Positions 1 through 6,837 of a DNA stretch of 25,455 nt are shown here, piece after piece. A program made the position numbers and the translations under genes. The stretch's first letter is position 1. Each line of letters opens with the position of its first letter. Source of the stretch: Vescimonas cirricatena (lineage in GTDB: Bacteria; Bacillota; Clostridia; Oscillospirales; Oscillospiraceae); the NCBI RefSeq assembly GCF_020687045.1, contig NZ_JAJEPW010000043.1:1-25455 (forward strand). Reading direction: 5' to 3'. Below the pieces are notes generated by a model. The model was not told the DNA's origin. It saw nothing but the letters and a program-made list of their open reading frames with translations, and did not search any database.

Positions 1-123
1 ACGCGGCGGCTGAACGAGCTGAATGTGCTGCTGAATCTTAACGAGCAGGATCGCCCCGTCATGGCGGATGAGCCGGATGAAGGTGACCGGATCCGGCCAA
101 AAACCGCAGAACGGGAGCGATAA
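1..123 (+). CDS. C-terminal 40 residues of a large ICE protein, probably SNF2 helicase/DNA methylase
   Basis: The frame is open from base 1 and stops at TAA 121-123. The readable tail is charged and acidic (RRLNELNVLLNLNEQ, then ADEPDEGDR, ending in RERER-like basic residues). A tail with the ELN-LLN-L pattern followed by an acidic 'DEPDEG' stretch is what I associate with the very large SNF2 helicase/N6-methylase proteins of Tn1549/CTn elements. No catalytic domain is inside the window, so this identity rests on a short match from memory and on position just upstream of the toprim and mobilization genes. That it is the end of a coding region is fairly safe. Confidence 0.5.
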   Translation, partial: TRRLNELNVLLNLNEQDRPVMADEPDEGDRIRPKTAERER

Positions 124-151
124 ACGGCATCCGTCCGCTTTTTCGGTCGAG

Positions 152-199
152 GAGGAGAAAACAGGCAGCAGGTGTCGGCCTGCTGCCTGTTTTCTCCTC
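152..199. repeat. Long perfect inverted repeat (21-bp arms, 6-nt loop)
   Basis: Arms 152-172 and 179-199 are exact reverse complements around the loop TGTCGG. The hairpin starts 28 bp after the stop codon of the upstream ICE gene, so a transcription terminator is the simplest reading. Neither side has a clean U-tract, although the right arm contains TTTT. It could also insulate the cargo ATPase gene or mark the edge of an insertion. Confidence 0.7.
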
Positions 200-235
200 T
201 AAGAGACGCAGGACATCGCCCTTGTTGCGTGTAGT

Positions 236-397
236 ATAAACTGATTTATCATAATCCCGCTTATTATACTGTATTTCCAATAACTTCCATTTATTTTCCT
301 GTTGGAAAACAGGTGAGAAAAACTCGCCCCAGGGATTGACTTTTCTGCGTCCCTTGCGTATAATATAAACGAGATTATCATAAACTATTTTATCATA
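236..397 (+). promoter_or_regulatory. Three copies of an operator-like box ATAAAC-N4-TTATCATA around the ATPase promoter
   Basis: The 18-bp pattern ATAAAC-N4-TTATCATA occurs at 236-253, 365-382 and 380-397, with all 14 specified bases identical in each copy. Copies 2 and 3 share six bases, so their phase is 15 bp, and they lie between the -10 box and the ribosome-binding site of the ATPase gene. Copy 1 lies about 80 bp upstream of the -35 box. This layout suits repressor binding with DNA looping or autoregulation. No candidate DNA-binding protein other than the ATPase itself is next to it. Confidence 0.5.
336..364 (+). promoter_or_regulatory. Sigma-70 promoter of the ATPase gene
   Basis: TTGACT (336-341) and TATAAT (359-364) are separated by exactly 17 bp, close to the vegetative consensus. 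Transcription would start near 371, directly within the second operator-like repeat. The gene's ribosome-binding site AAGGAGG (399-405) follows. An own promoter this strong is unusual inside a long ICE operon and marks the ATPase as an independently expressed unit. Confidence 0.75.
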
Positions 398-412
398 CAA
401 GGAGGCGGACCT

Positions 413-1831
413 ATGAAATTTATCGGCAGAAAAGCAGAGTTGGCCAAATTGAACGCAGAATACGAGCGTGACGGCAGCTTTGTGGTGATCTACGGTCGCC
501 GCAGAGTCGGAAAAACCACGTTGATCAAAGAATTTCTGAAAAAGAAAACGGCGTTTTATTTTCTTGCAACGGAGGAACTTGAAACGCAGAGCATGAAGCG
601 CCTTGCCGGAGTGATCGCTCGAACAACAAAAAACAGCCTGCTGCAAAAGGCATCCTTTTCCGATTGGATGGATATGTTCCAAGTGATCGCTGACTATGAG
701 CCGGAACAGAAGAAGGTGCTGGTGATCGACGAGTTTCCCTATCTCGTCAAGACCAATCCAGCCTTCCCCTCCATTCTGCAAAATGCATGGGATGAACTGC
801 TCAAGGACAGCAACATTATGCTGATCCTTTCCGGGTCGTTAATCGGCATGATGCAAAAACACGCACTGTCCTATGACAGTCCTCTGTACGGACGCAGAAC
901 CTCGCAGATGCGGTTGGCTCCGCTGCCTTTCACAGAGATTTACGCCGTTCAGGACCTGCCCTTCGACAAGGCAGTGGAACAATATGCCGTGACTGGCGGC
1001 GTGCCGAAATATCTGGAGTTCTTCCAGGATAATCGAGATCTGCTGGATCAGATCGAGGATGTGGTATTGTCTAAAAACGGCTTTCTGTATGAGGAGCCGA
1101 ACTTCCTGCTGAAAAGTGAGTCCATGACGGCAGTGAACTACTTCTCCATCATCAAGGCAATCGCAGACGGAAACCATAAGCTGGGGAAGATCGCCGGTGT
1201 GCTGGGACAGGAAACCTCATCACTGACGCCTTATCTGTCCACGCTCTCCGAGCTTGGTTTCATTGAAAAAAGGACGCCCATCACCGAAAAGAACCCAGAG
1301 AAATCCAGAAAAGGTCTGTACTTCATCGCAGACAACTTTATCCGCTTCTGGTTTCGGTATGTGTATCCGTACAAGGGCGAGCTGGAATTGGACAATATGC
1401 AGATCGTTCTGGACGAGATTCAAAAGGACTTCATTGGAAAATTTGTGGCGTTTGCTTATGAGGACATCTGCAAGGACATCTTTGCAAAACTCTGCAAAGA
1501 CGGTGCAGTATCCTTTACCCCTTCCCGTATCGGCTCTTATTGGCTGAATGATTTTGACGGTGATACGGAGATTGATGTGATGGCAGTAGACCAGCAGAAT
1601 AAGCGGATATTTGCCGGTGAATGTAAATATCATAGCAAGCCGGTAGATGCCTCTGTGTATTTTGCACTGAAGGAAAAAGTTTCCAATGCAGATGAGATCC
1701 GCAAAGCATATCCAAACTACACCGTGATTTTCGGTGTATTCAGCAAGAGTGGTTTTACACAGCGCCTGCTGGACGCCGCTGATGAAAATCCGGATATTCT
1801 CCTTTTTGACGGAGATCGTATTCTTCGATAA
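413..1831 (+). CDS. AAA ATPase with C-terminal DUF234 / PD-(D/E)xK nuclease-like domain
   Basis: This 472-aa protein belongs to the family of ATP-binding proteins first noted in archaea (ATPase domain followed by DUF234). Walker A is GRRRVGKT at residues 28-35. Walker B is the VLVIDEF strand with D106 and E107. A winged-helix-like linker (about 235-310) precedes the C-terminal domain, where E386, D388 and the E403-C404-K405 triplet form a PD-(D/E)xK nuclease signature. The start ATG has AAGGAGG seven bases upstream. The gene sits between two ICE genes but has its own promoter and repeats, so it looks like cargo. Family members are common but mostly uncharacterised. A nucleic-acid-directed, possibly defensive role is inference. 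Confidence 0.85.
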   Translation: MKFIGRKAELAKLNAEYERDGSFVVIYGRRRVGKTTLIKEFLKKKTAFYFLATEELETQSMKRLAGVIARTTKNSLLQKASFSDWMDMFQVIADYEPEQKKVLVIDEFPYLVKTNPAFPSILQNAWDELLKDSNIMLILSGSLIGMMQKHALSYDSPLYGRRTSQMRLAPLPFTEIYAVQDLPFDKAVEQYAVTGGVPKYLEFFQDNRDLLDQIEDVVLSKNGFLYEEPNFLLKSESMTAVNYFSIIKAIADGNHKLGKIAGVLGQETSSLTPYLSTLSELGFIEKRTPITEKNPEKSRKGLYFIADNFIRFWFRYVYPYKGELELDNMQIVLDEIQKDFIGKFVAFAYEDICKDIFAKLCKDGAVSFTPSRIGSYWLNDFDGDTEIDVMAVDQQNKRIFAGECKYHSKPVDASVYFALKEKVSNADEIRKAYPNYTVIFGVFSKSGFTQRLLDAADENPDILLFDGDRILR

Positions 1832-1857
1832 TTTGTTCCGTACAACCGAATAACCCC

Positions 1858-1880
1858 GATCTGCATAGAGTATGCAGATC
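1858..1880. repeat. Hairpin after the ATPase gene (10-bp arms, 3-nt loop)
   Basis: GATCTGCATA (1858-1867) and its exact reverse complement (1871-1880) flank the loop GAG, 27 bp after the ATPase stop codon. No T-run follows, so this would be a weak intrinsic terminator at best. It may mark the right edge of the cargo insertion. Confidence 0.55.
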
Positions 1881-1888
1881 CCCTACAT

Positions 1889-1926
1889 AGCCGGACGGCT
1901 TTCACCGATGTGAAACCTGTCCGGCT
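1889..1926 (+). repeat. Nested hairpin in the leader of the toprim gene
   Basis: Outer arms AGCCGGAC (1889-1896) and GTCCGGCT (1919-1926) enclose inner arms TTTCAC (1900-1905) and GTGAAA (1910-1915) around the loop CGAT. The structure ends 11 bases before the AAGGAG ribosome-binding site of the next gene. A terminator/attenuator or an mRNA-stabilising stem is plausible. Confidence 0.55.
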
Positions 1927-1954
1927 TATTCTATATCAAGGAGATGATGAAACG

Positions 1955-2926
1955 ATGGGCTATGTGACAAGGGAGATGATTGACCGGGCAAAGGAAATGG
2001 ACCTGCTGACCTATCTCCAGACCTATGAGCCGCAGGAGCTGGTGCATTTCGGCGGCAGCACCTATTGCACCCGTGAGCACGACAGTCTGAAAATTTCCAA
2101 CGGGAAGTGGTGCTGGTTTTCCCGTGGGATTGGCGGCAGGACGGCGCTGGACTATCTGATCAAAGTGAAAGAGGTTCCCTTCACCGATGCGGTGGAGCGG
2201 ATCGTGGGACGGGCGGCTGGGCAGCCGCCCATTTCTTGTACCCGTCAGCAGCCGGAGCAGACAAAGACACTGCTTTTGCCGCAGGTCAGCCGCTGCGCCA
2301 CCCATGCCGTCGAGTATTTGCACAGCCGAGGAATCGACTATGAACTGATTGATTCCTGCATCCGGAGCGGTCGGCTCTATGAGAGCTATCCCCACCACAA
2401 TGTCGTATTTGTCGGCAAGGATAAAGACGGCCAACCCCGTTATGCCTGCCTGCGGGGAATCGGAACAGACTTCAAAGGGGAAGCAATGGGCAGCGATAAG
2501 CGGTTTTCCTTTTCCATCCCTGCCGAGGAACCGTCACCGGTGCTGTATCTGTTTGAATCGGCCATCGACCTGCTTTCTTTTGCGACGATGGCGCAGGAGG
2601 ACAGACTGCCGTGGAGGTCGCAGCACCTGTTGTCTCTGGCCGGTGTGTACCAGCCCAAGAAGAATTTGGCAGAACGGCGTCTGCCACTGGCCCTGTCTCA
2701 GTATCTTCGGGACCACCGGGAAGTCCAAACCATTTACCTGTGTCTCGACAATGACCTTGCGGGCCGCAGCGCCGCCGATGCAATCCGGCAGCAGCTGGCA
2801 GGCAAGTATGTTGTGCGGGACGGTTTTCCTTGCCAGGGCAAGGATTATAATGACTGGCTCTGCCTGCGGAAGGGGCTTCCGATCACCAAAACAGTACCGA
2901 AAACGGAGAGAAGTATGGCACGATGA
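1955..2926 (+). CDS. DUF3991/toprim domain protein (degenerate primase-like ICE protein)
   Basis: This 323-aa protein resembles the DUF3991-plus-toprim proteins of Clostridial ICEs, which look like the zinc-finger and toprim parts of a DnaG-type primase. Residues about 30-75 show the CHC2-like region (YCTREHDSLKI, then WCWFSRGIGG and ALDYLI). The central part carries LYLFESAIDLLS and the C-terminal part LCLDNDLAGRSAA, matching the toprim pattern of an acidic residue followed by D-x-D. The start was set at ATG 1955, with AAGGAG 11 bases upstream. A GTG at 1910 is in frame but falls inside the leader hairpin. It probably supports replication or strand processing during transfer, acting with the relaxase encoded downstream. 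The exact role is unproven. Confidence 0.8.
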   Translation: MGYVTREMIDRAKEMDLLTYLQTYEPQELVHFGGSTYCTREHDSLKISNGKWCWFSRGIGGRTALDYLIKVKEVPFTDAVERIVGRAAGQPPISCTRQQPEQTKTLLLPQVSRCATHAVEYLHSRGIDYELIDSCIRSGRLYESYPHHNVVFVGKDKDGQPRYACLRGIGTDFKGEAMGSDKRFSFSIPAEEPSPVLYLFESAIDLLSFATMAQEDRLPWRSQHLLSLAGVYQPKKNLAERRLPLALSQYLRDHREVQTIYLCLDNDLAGRSAADAIRQQLAGKYVVRDGFPCQGKDYNDWLCLRKGLPITKTVPKTERSMAR

Positions 2927-3013
2927 GCGAATATAAGGTTCTTACAAAATTATACCCGAAATTATAATACTTCACGGTATAACCTTAAATGAAAAACAGA
3001 GGAGGCTTGCGGT

Positions 3014-3151
3014 ATGGTGTGCCGGGATTTACGCTTGATTTTCCATAACGGATGTTCTTATCAGCAGGTACACCCGGAAGCACGTCCGCAGGGCGTACAG
3101 GAATGTACTATACCAGCAAGCAACGCCTTTTGGGGACAAAAGGCAGCTTGA
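3014..3151 (+). CDS. Possible 45-aa ORF upstream of mobC
   Basis: An ATG at 3014 has GAGGAGG-type spacing upstream (AGAGGAGG around 2999-3006) and opens a 45-codon frame rich in polar residues and cysteine. It shows no domain I recognise. It overlaps a region full of hairpins that may be the origin of transfer, so the frame may be incidental. Confidence 0.2.
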   Translation: MVCRDLRLIFHNGCSYQQVHPEARPQGVQECTIPASNAFWGQKAA

Positions 3152-3195
3152 CAGGGGCATCCCCTGTAACCCCTCGCCGCCAGATGCGGCAATTT
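3090..3195. other. Candidate origin of transfer (oriT) upstream of mobC
   Basis: Three short stems lie in a row directly upstream of the relaxosome and relaxase genes: GTACA/TGTAC (3095-3099 / 3104-3108, loop GGAA); ACAGGGG/CCCCTGT (3151-3157 / 3161-3167, loop CAT); and GCCGC/GCGGC (3176-3180 / 3186-3190, loop CAGAT). In mobile elements oriT is very often next to the mobC/relaxase genes and contains such inverted repeats. The nic site cannot be assigned from sequence alone. Confidence 0.4.
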
Positions 3196-3215
3196 TGACC
3201 TTTGGAGGAACGGTA

Positions 3216-3545
3216 ATGACCAAGCGAGAGATAGAGATCAAGGTGCGGCTGAACGAAAAGGAGGCGGAGCACCTGAACCAGCAGGTGGAAAAATGCCGCC
3301 TGTCCCGTGAAGCCTACCTGCGGCACCTGATTGCCGGAGTAGTACCCCGTGAGGCCCCGCCGCCGGAATACTTTGCCTTCATGCGGGAACTGCATTATGT
3401 GGGCAACCTTCTCAACCAAATTGCACAGAAGGCCCATGTTCTGAACGTCATAGATGCCAAGCGGTACGATGAGGGCCGCAGGCAGTGGGAAGCCTTTATC
3501 CGGGAGGTCACGGCGGCAGTCATCCTTCCGGCAAAACGGGAGTAG
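3216..3545 (+). CDS. MobC-like relaxosome accessory protein
   Basis: This 109-aa protein begins with a ribbon-helix-helix-like segment (IEIKVRLNEKEAEHL, about residues 4-18), then a helix with LSREAYLRHLI. The centre has LNQIAQKAH, a typical pattern of the bacterial mobilization MobC family (NLLNQIA-x-KAN). MobC proteins bind oriT, help open the strands and recruit the relaxase. The start is ATG 3216 because GGAGG (3204-3208) lies eight bases upstream. An in-frame TTG at 3195 is less likely. The relaxase gene starts five bases after its stop codon, so the two are probably translated together. Confidence 0.85.
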   Translation: MTKREIEIKVRLNEKEAEHLNQQVEKCRLSREAYLRHLIAGVVPREAPPPEYFAFMRELHYVGNLLNQIAQKAHVLNVIDAKRYDEGRRQWEAFIREVTAAVILPAKRE

Positions 3546-3549
3546 CGCT

Positions 3550-4971
3550 ATGGCGACAACTTCCATTTGGGCCGTGAAGGGATGGCTCGGCAAAGTGGTG
3601 CTCTATATCGAAAACCCGGAAAAGACGGAAAATCCGCAGTTCTACCGGCAAAAGAATATGACCGATGTGCAGGCACAGAATTTATCGGATGTCATTGACT
3701 ACGCCGCCCGTCCGGATAAAACGACGGAGGCACTGGACAGTGAAAGTGTCCCCATACTGCGCCAGCTGGTCAGCGGCATCAACTGCCTGCCCGCAACGGC
3801 ACGGGATGAGATGCTGGCGGCCAAAAAACGTTTCGGCAAGGAGGACGGCATCGTTGCCTATCATGGGTATCAGTCCTTTGCCCCCGGTGAGGCTACACCG
3901 GAACTGGCCCATGAGATCGGCGTGAAGCTGGCCCGAAAGCTGTGGGGCAAGAAATATCAGGTGCTGGTTGCCACCCATTTGGATAAGGAGAACCATCTGC
4001 ATAATCATTTTGTGGTGAACACTGTGTCCTTCATAGATGGCATCCGCTACCACCGTACCGGGAAAGACTACTACGAAATGCGGACAGTCTCCGACGCACT
4101 TTGCCGGGAATACGGCCTGTCCGTGGTGGAGAAGTCCCAGCCGGGAAAGGCAAAGCACTACGGGGAATGGCGGGCCGAACAGGAGCAGCGCCCCACATGG
4201 CGTGGCCTGATCCGCAGCGAAATTGACGAGTTGATCCGGGAAAGCGTCAGCGAAAAGCAGTTTTATTATCTGCTGCGCCAGAAGGGCTATGCGGTGAAGT
4301 TCGGCAAGGACATCTCCGTGCGACCGCCCGGAAAGGAGCGCTTTGTGCGCCTTGCCCGGAACTTCGGGGCGGCATACACCGAAGATGGGATACGGCGACG
4401 TATTTTGTCCCAGCCCCTGCCGCAGGCTCCCCATCCGGAGGCTCCAAAAGAACGGAAGAAAGTCTATTCTATGGACAAGTGGCAGAAAGCACGGCAGATA
4501 ACCGGCTTTCGGGCACTGTATCTTTATTACTGCTATAAACTCGGCGTGTTTCCAAAGCGCCGCCCGCAGAACCGGGCACGGCTGCATTTTCTCCTCCGGG
4601 AGGATCTGATAAAACTGAATAATATCTCACAGGAAGTACGGCTGCTCGCACGGCATCACATTGATACCGCCGAGCAGCTTGCTTTATATAAAAAGGAACA
4701 GGAGGTGCAGATCACGACCCTTTCCGCCCAGCGTCGGGCGCTGCAGAAGGCGCTGCGCACCAAGCCCGTCCGGGACAGCCCGGAACAGGCCGATGCACAC
4801 AGGGCGCAGATTAGGGAGCTGTCTGAACGGCTCAAAGCGCTGCGCCGGGAGGTACATCTGTGCGACGACATTGCAGAGCGCTCCGGCGTGATGGCGGAGA
4901 AACTGAAAGCCGTCCGGGAGGACGAGAAAAATCAACAGAAGGAGGAACAGCAACATGAACACATCCGGTGA
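3550..4971 (+). CDS. Relaxase/mobilization nuclease (MOBP-type, MobA/VirD2-like)
   Basis: This 473-aa protein should nick oriT and stay covalently bound to the transferred strand. The three-histidine metal-binding motif is clear: THLDKENHLHNHFVVN, with H143, H149, H151 and H153. An upstream stretch (GIVAYHGYQSFAPGE) is typical of Firmicutes ICE relaxases. The likely catalytic tyrosine is near the N-terminus (VVLYIENPEKT), but I cannot fix it without an alignment. The C-terminal third is charged and helical, with a probable coiled coil from about residue 380. The start is ATG 3550; the longer open frame upstream is the mobC gene read in another frame. The stop overlaps the next gene by 17 bp. 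Confidence 0.92.
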   Translation: MATTSIWAVKGWLGKVVLYIENPEKTENPQFYRQKNMTDVQAQNLSDVIDYAARPDKTTEALDSESVPILRQLVSGINCLPATARDEMLAAKKRFGKEDGIVAYHGYQSFAPGEATPELAHEIGVKLARKLWGKKYQVLVATHLDKENHLHNHFVVNTVSFIDGIRYHRTGKDYYEMRTVSDALCREYGLSVVEKSQPGKAKHYGEWRAEQEQRPTWRGLIRSEIDELIRESVSEKQFYYLLRQKGYAVKFGKDISVRPPGKERFVRLARNFGAAYTEDGIRRRILSQPLPQAPHPEAPKERKKVYSMDKWQKARQITGFRALYLYYCYKLGVFPKRRPQNRARLHFLLREDLIKLNNISQEVRLLARHHIDTAEQLALYKKEQEVQITTLSAQRRALQKALRTKPVRDSPEQADAHRAQIRELSERLKALRREVHLCDDIAERSGVMAEKLKAVREDEKNQQKEEQQHEHIR

Positions 4972-5749
4972 CGCCGCCGAACAGGTCGTCCGGCTCAGTC
5001 TGGAGGGCGTGGAGGTGGCCGCCAAGATTACAGGCAGTGCGGCCAAGGAGGTATCGGCGCTGCTGATCGCCGCCCTGAAAAACCGGGACAGGAACAAGGT
5101 CAAAGGGCGGCAGCGCCTGACCGCCATGCTCCGCAGCGGCAAGGAATTGACCATCTTTACCGTCAAAAATCAGGACATGGCCCGTTTTGTGGCCGACGCC
5201 AAGCGCTACGGCGTGGTCTACTGCGTGCTGCGGGAGGCAAAGGACAATCCGCAGGGCATCAGCGAGATCATGGTGCGTGCCGAGGATGCCGCAAAAATCA
5301 ACCGCATCGTGGAGAATATCAAAATCGCCACGGTATCCGACCCGGAGACCATCCGGGAGAGCCTGTCCGGCGAGGAGAAAGAAACATCCGGACAACCTGC
5401 CCCGGAGCAGACACATCCCCAGAAAAATGAGGATGACCGCCTGTTGGACGAGATGCTTTCGGGCCCCGCCGACCGGCAGGAGACGCTTCGTGAAAACCCT
5501 ACGGCGGCTCGCACGGAGCGCTCCCGTCCGTCCGAGCCTTCTTCCAAAACCAGAGAGAACTCCGAAGGGGCGTCTAAAGATGGTCGTCCTTCCGTCCGGG
5601 AGGAGTTGCGGGAGATCCGGCGTGGACAGGAGGACGGCACCATCCCCACCCAGCGGAATGAGCCGGAGCAGGAGAAAAGGCCGCAGCAGCCCATCCGGCA
5701 CAAGCAACCTCCGCAGAAGAAGCGGAGCAGAAAAAGTAAGGAGAGATAA
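4955..5749 (+). CDS. PcfB family protein (DUF3801)
   Basis: The 264-aa protein has a conserved N-terminal domain (about residues 1-130) with SLEGVEVAAKITGSAAKEV, ALLIAALKNR and LRSGKELTIF. These are hallmarks of the DUF3801/PcfB family found beside relaxases in Gram-positive conjugative elements. In the pCF10 plasmid PcfB-type proteins link relaxase, substrate and coupling protein. Here that role is inferred by family. The C-terminal half is low-complexity and strongly charged (many E, R, P, Q), ending in a lysine/arginine-rich tail. It starts inside the end of the relaxase gene with a GGAGGA ribosome-binding site, a sign of translational coupling. Confidence 0.85.
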   Translation: MNTSGDAAEQVVRLSLEGVEVAAKITGSAAKEVSALLIAALKNRDRNKVKGRQRLTAMLRSGKELTIFTVKNQDMARFVADAKRYGVVYCVLREAKDNPQGISEIMVRAEDAAKINRIVENIKIATVSDPETIRESLSGEEKETSGQPAPEQTHPQKNEDDRLLDEMLSGPADRQETLRENPTAARTERSRPSEPSSKTRENSEGASKDGRPSVREELREIRRGQEDGTIPTQRNEPEQEKRPQQPIRHKQPPQKKRSRKSKER

Positions 5750-5751
5750 CG

Positions 5752-6642
5752 ATGGCAAATTTTGACGATCTGTTTACTACCCCCGCTGCCCCGGAGTCGC
5801 CCAGCGCCCCGCCGCAGCTGACAAAGGAGGAATACGCCGCCAAGAAAAAGGCCGAGCGGGACGACCTGTATGCGCTGGCGGATGAAATGGCGCATGAGAT
5901 CATGCAGGACGGAGACGCCTTCCGGGGCTTTCTGAATGTGCAGGCACGCTTTGACCGCTACTCGCCCACCAATGCCCTGCTGATCTACGCACAGAATGAC
6001 AAGGCCACCCGCCTGCGGGACTTTGACGGCTGGAAGAAACAGGGGGTATATGTCCGCAGGCATGAGACGGGCATCTCCATTTTGGAGGCCGGGGACAGCT
6101 ATGTGACCGAGGACGGCCGCACGGGATATTATTATCATGTAAAAAAGGTCTTTGATATTGCACAGACGGATGCCAAACGCCAGCCGCAGGTGCATTATGA
6201 TGACCGCCTGCTGCTCTCGGCTCTGATCTCCAAGCGCCCGGTGCCCATCGAAATGGCGGAGAATGTCCCCAACGGTGCGGCCTATGACTACACCCGTAGA
6301 ACCGTCGTTGTCCAGCGTGGCATGGATGGACAGGATCTGTTTCGCTGCGTGTCGCTGGCGATGGCCCGTGCGGAGCTGGACCAGACGGAGCACGCTGACC
6401 CGCAGGCGGATGCGTTCCGGGGCTATTGCATCTCCTATATGCTCTGCCGCAAATATGGGGTAGATGTCCGTGGGTACGATTTCAGCCGCCTGCCGGAATC
6501 GCTGCGGGATGCCGATTCGCAGACCATTCGCAGTGAACTGACCGATATCCGAGATACGCTCCAGGCCATGACCGGCAGAATGGGGCGGGCGCTGGAGCAG
6601 AGCCGTGCGTCCGCACAGAAAAACGCCAGAAAGGAGCGGTAA
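5752..6642 (+). CDS. ArdC-like ssDNA-binding domain protein with apparently inactive protease part
   Basis: This 296-aa protein carries an ArdC/LtrC-type N-terminal domain at about residues 40-110: ALADEMAHEIM, then FLNVQARFDRYSPTNALLIYAQN and RDFDGWKKQGVYV. Such domains bind single-stranded DNA and occur in antirestriction and conjugation proteins. The second half keeps the general layout of the metallopeptidase part (SYMLCRKYGVD), but I find no HExxH. The corresponding place reads SLAMARAELDQ, so catalysis is probably lost. It starts two bases after the PcfB stop codon. It likely protects or handles the transferred strand. Confidence 0.75.
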   Translation: MANFDDLFTTPAAPESPSAPPQLTKEEYAAKKKAERDDLYALADEMAHEIMQDGDAFRGFLNVQARFDRYSPTNALLIYAQNDKATRLRDFDGWKKQGVYVRRHETGISILEAGDSYVTEDGRTGYYYHVKKVFDIAQTDAKRQPQVHYDDRLLLSALISKRPVPIEMAENVPNGAAYDYTRRTVVVQRGMDGQDLFRCVSLAMARAELDQTEHADPQADAFRGYCISYMLCRKYGVDVRGYDFSRLPESLRDADSQTIRSELTDIRDTLQAMTGRMGRALEQSRASAQKNARKER

Positions 6643-6645
6643 GCG

Positions 6646-6837
6646 ATGGAGAAACCGAGTAAGCGGGTGCTGACCCTCGATTCGTACCAGCATGGAGTGG
6701 TCATTCATGCGCTCAATGAACTGCGAAACGATTTAATCCACGAGCAGCGCCCGACGGATATTGTGGACGAGGTGCTTGTCAAGACCATTGATGCGCCGAG
6801 CAAGTCCCGGAAGGGCAAGTGCAGAGATGAACGGTAA
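6646..6837 (+). CDS. Small conserved ICE protein of unknown function (63 aa)
   Basis: A short protein with a central helical stretch (YQHGVVIHALNELRNDLI) and a basic C-terminus. The ATG lies three bases after the preceding stop codon, with AAAGGAG upstream, and the gene overlaps the VirD4 start by 11 bp, so it is packed as a genuine operon member. Proteins of this size are common just upstream of the VirD4 gene in this ICE family, but no function is known to me. Confidence 0.65.
   Translation: MEKPSKRVLTLDSYQHGVVIHALNELRNDLIHEQRPTDIVDEVLVKTIDAPSKSRKGKCRDER

Noticed and set aside
59..781. A 240-codon minus-strand open frame across the left hairpin and the ATPase start
   Set aside because: It covers the ATPase promoter, its operator-like repeats and the conserved Walker motifs read on the + strand.
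2923..2967. A 14-codon ORF overlapping the toprim stop codon
   Set aside because: Too short, no conserved content visible, and it falls in an AT-rich region of overlapping inverted repeats.
5218..6708. A 496-codon minus-strand open frame opposite the PcfB and ArdC-like genes
   Set aside because: Antisense shadow of two intact operon genes. The sequence is low-complexity in composition and shows no family motif.
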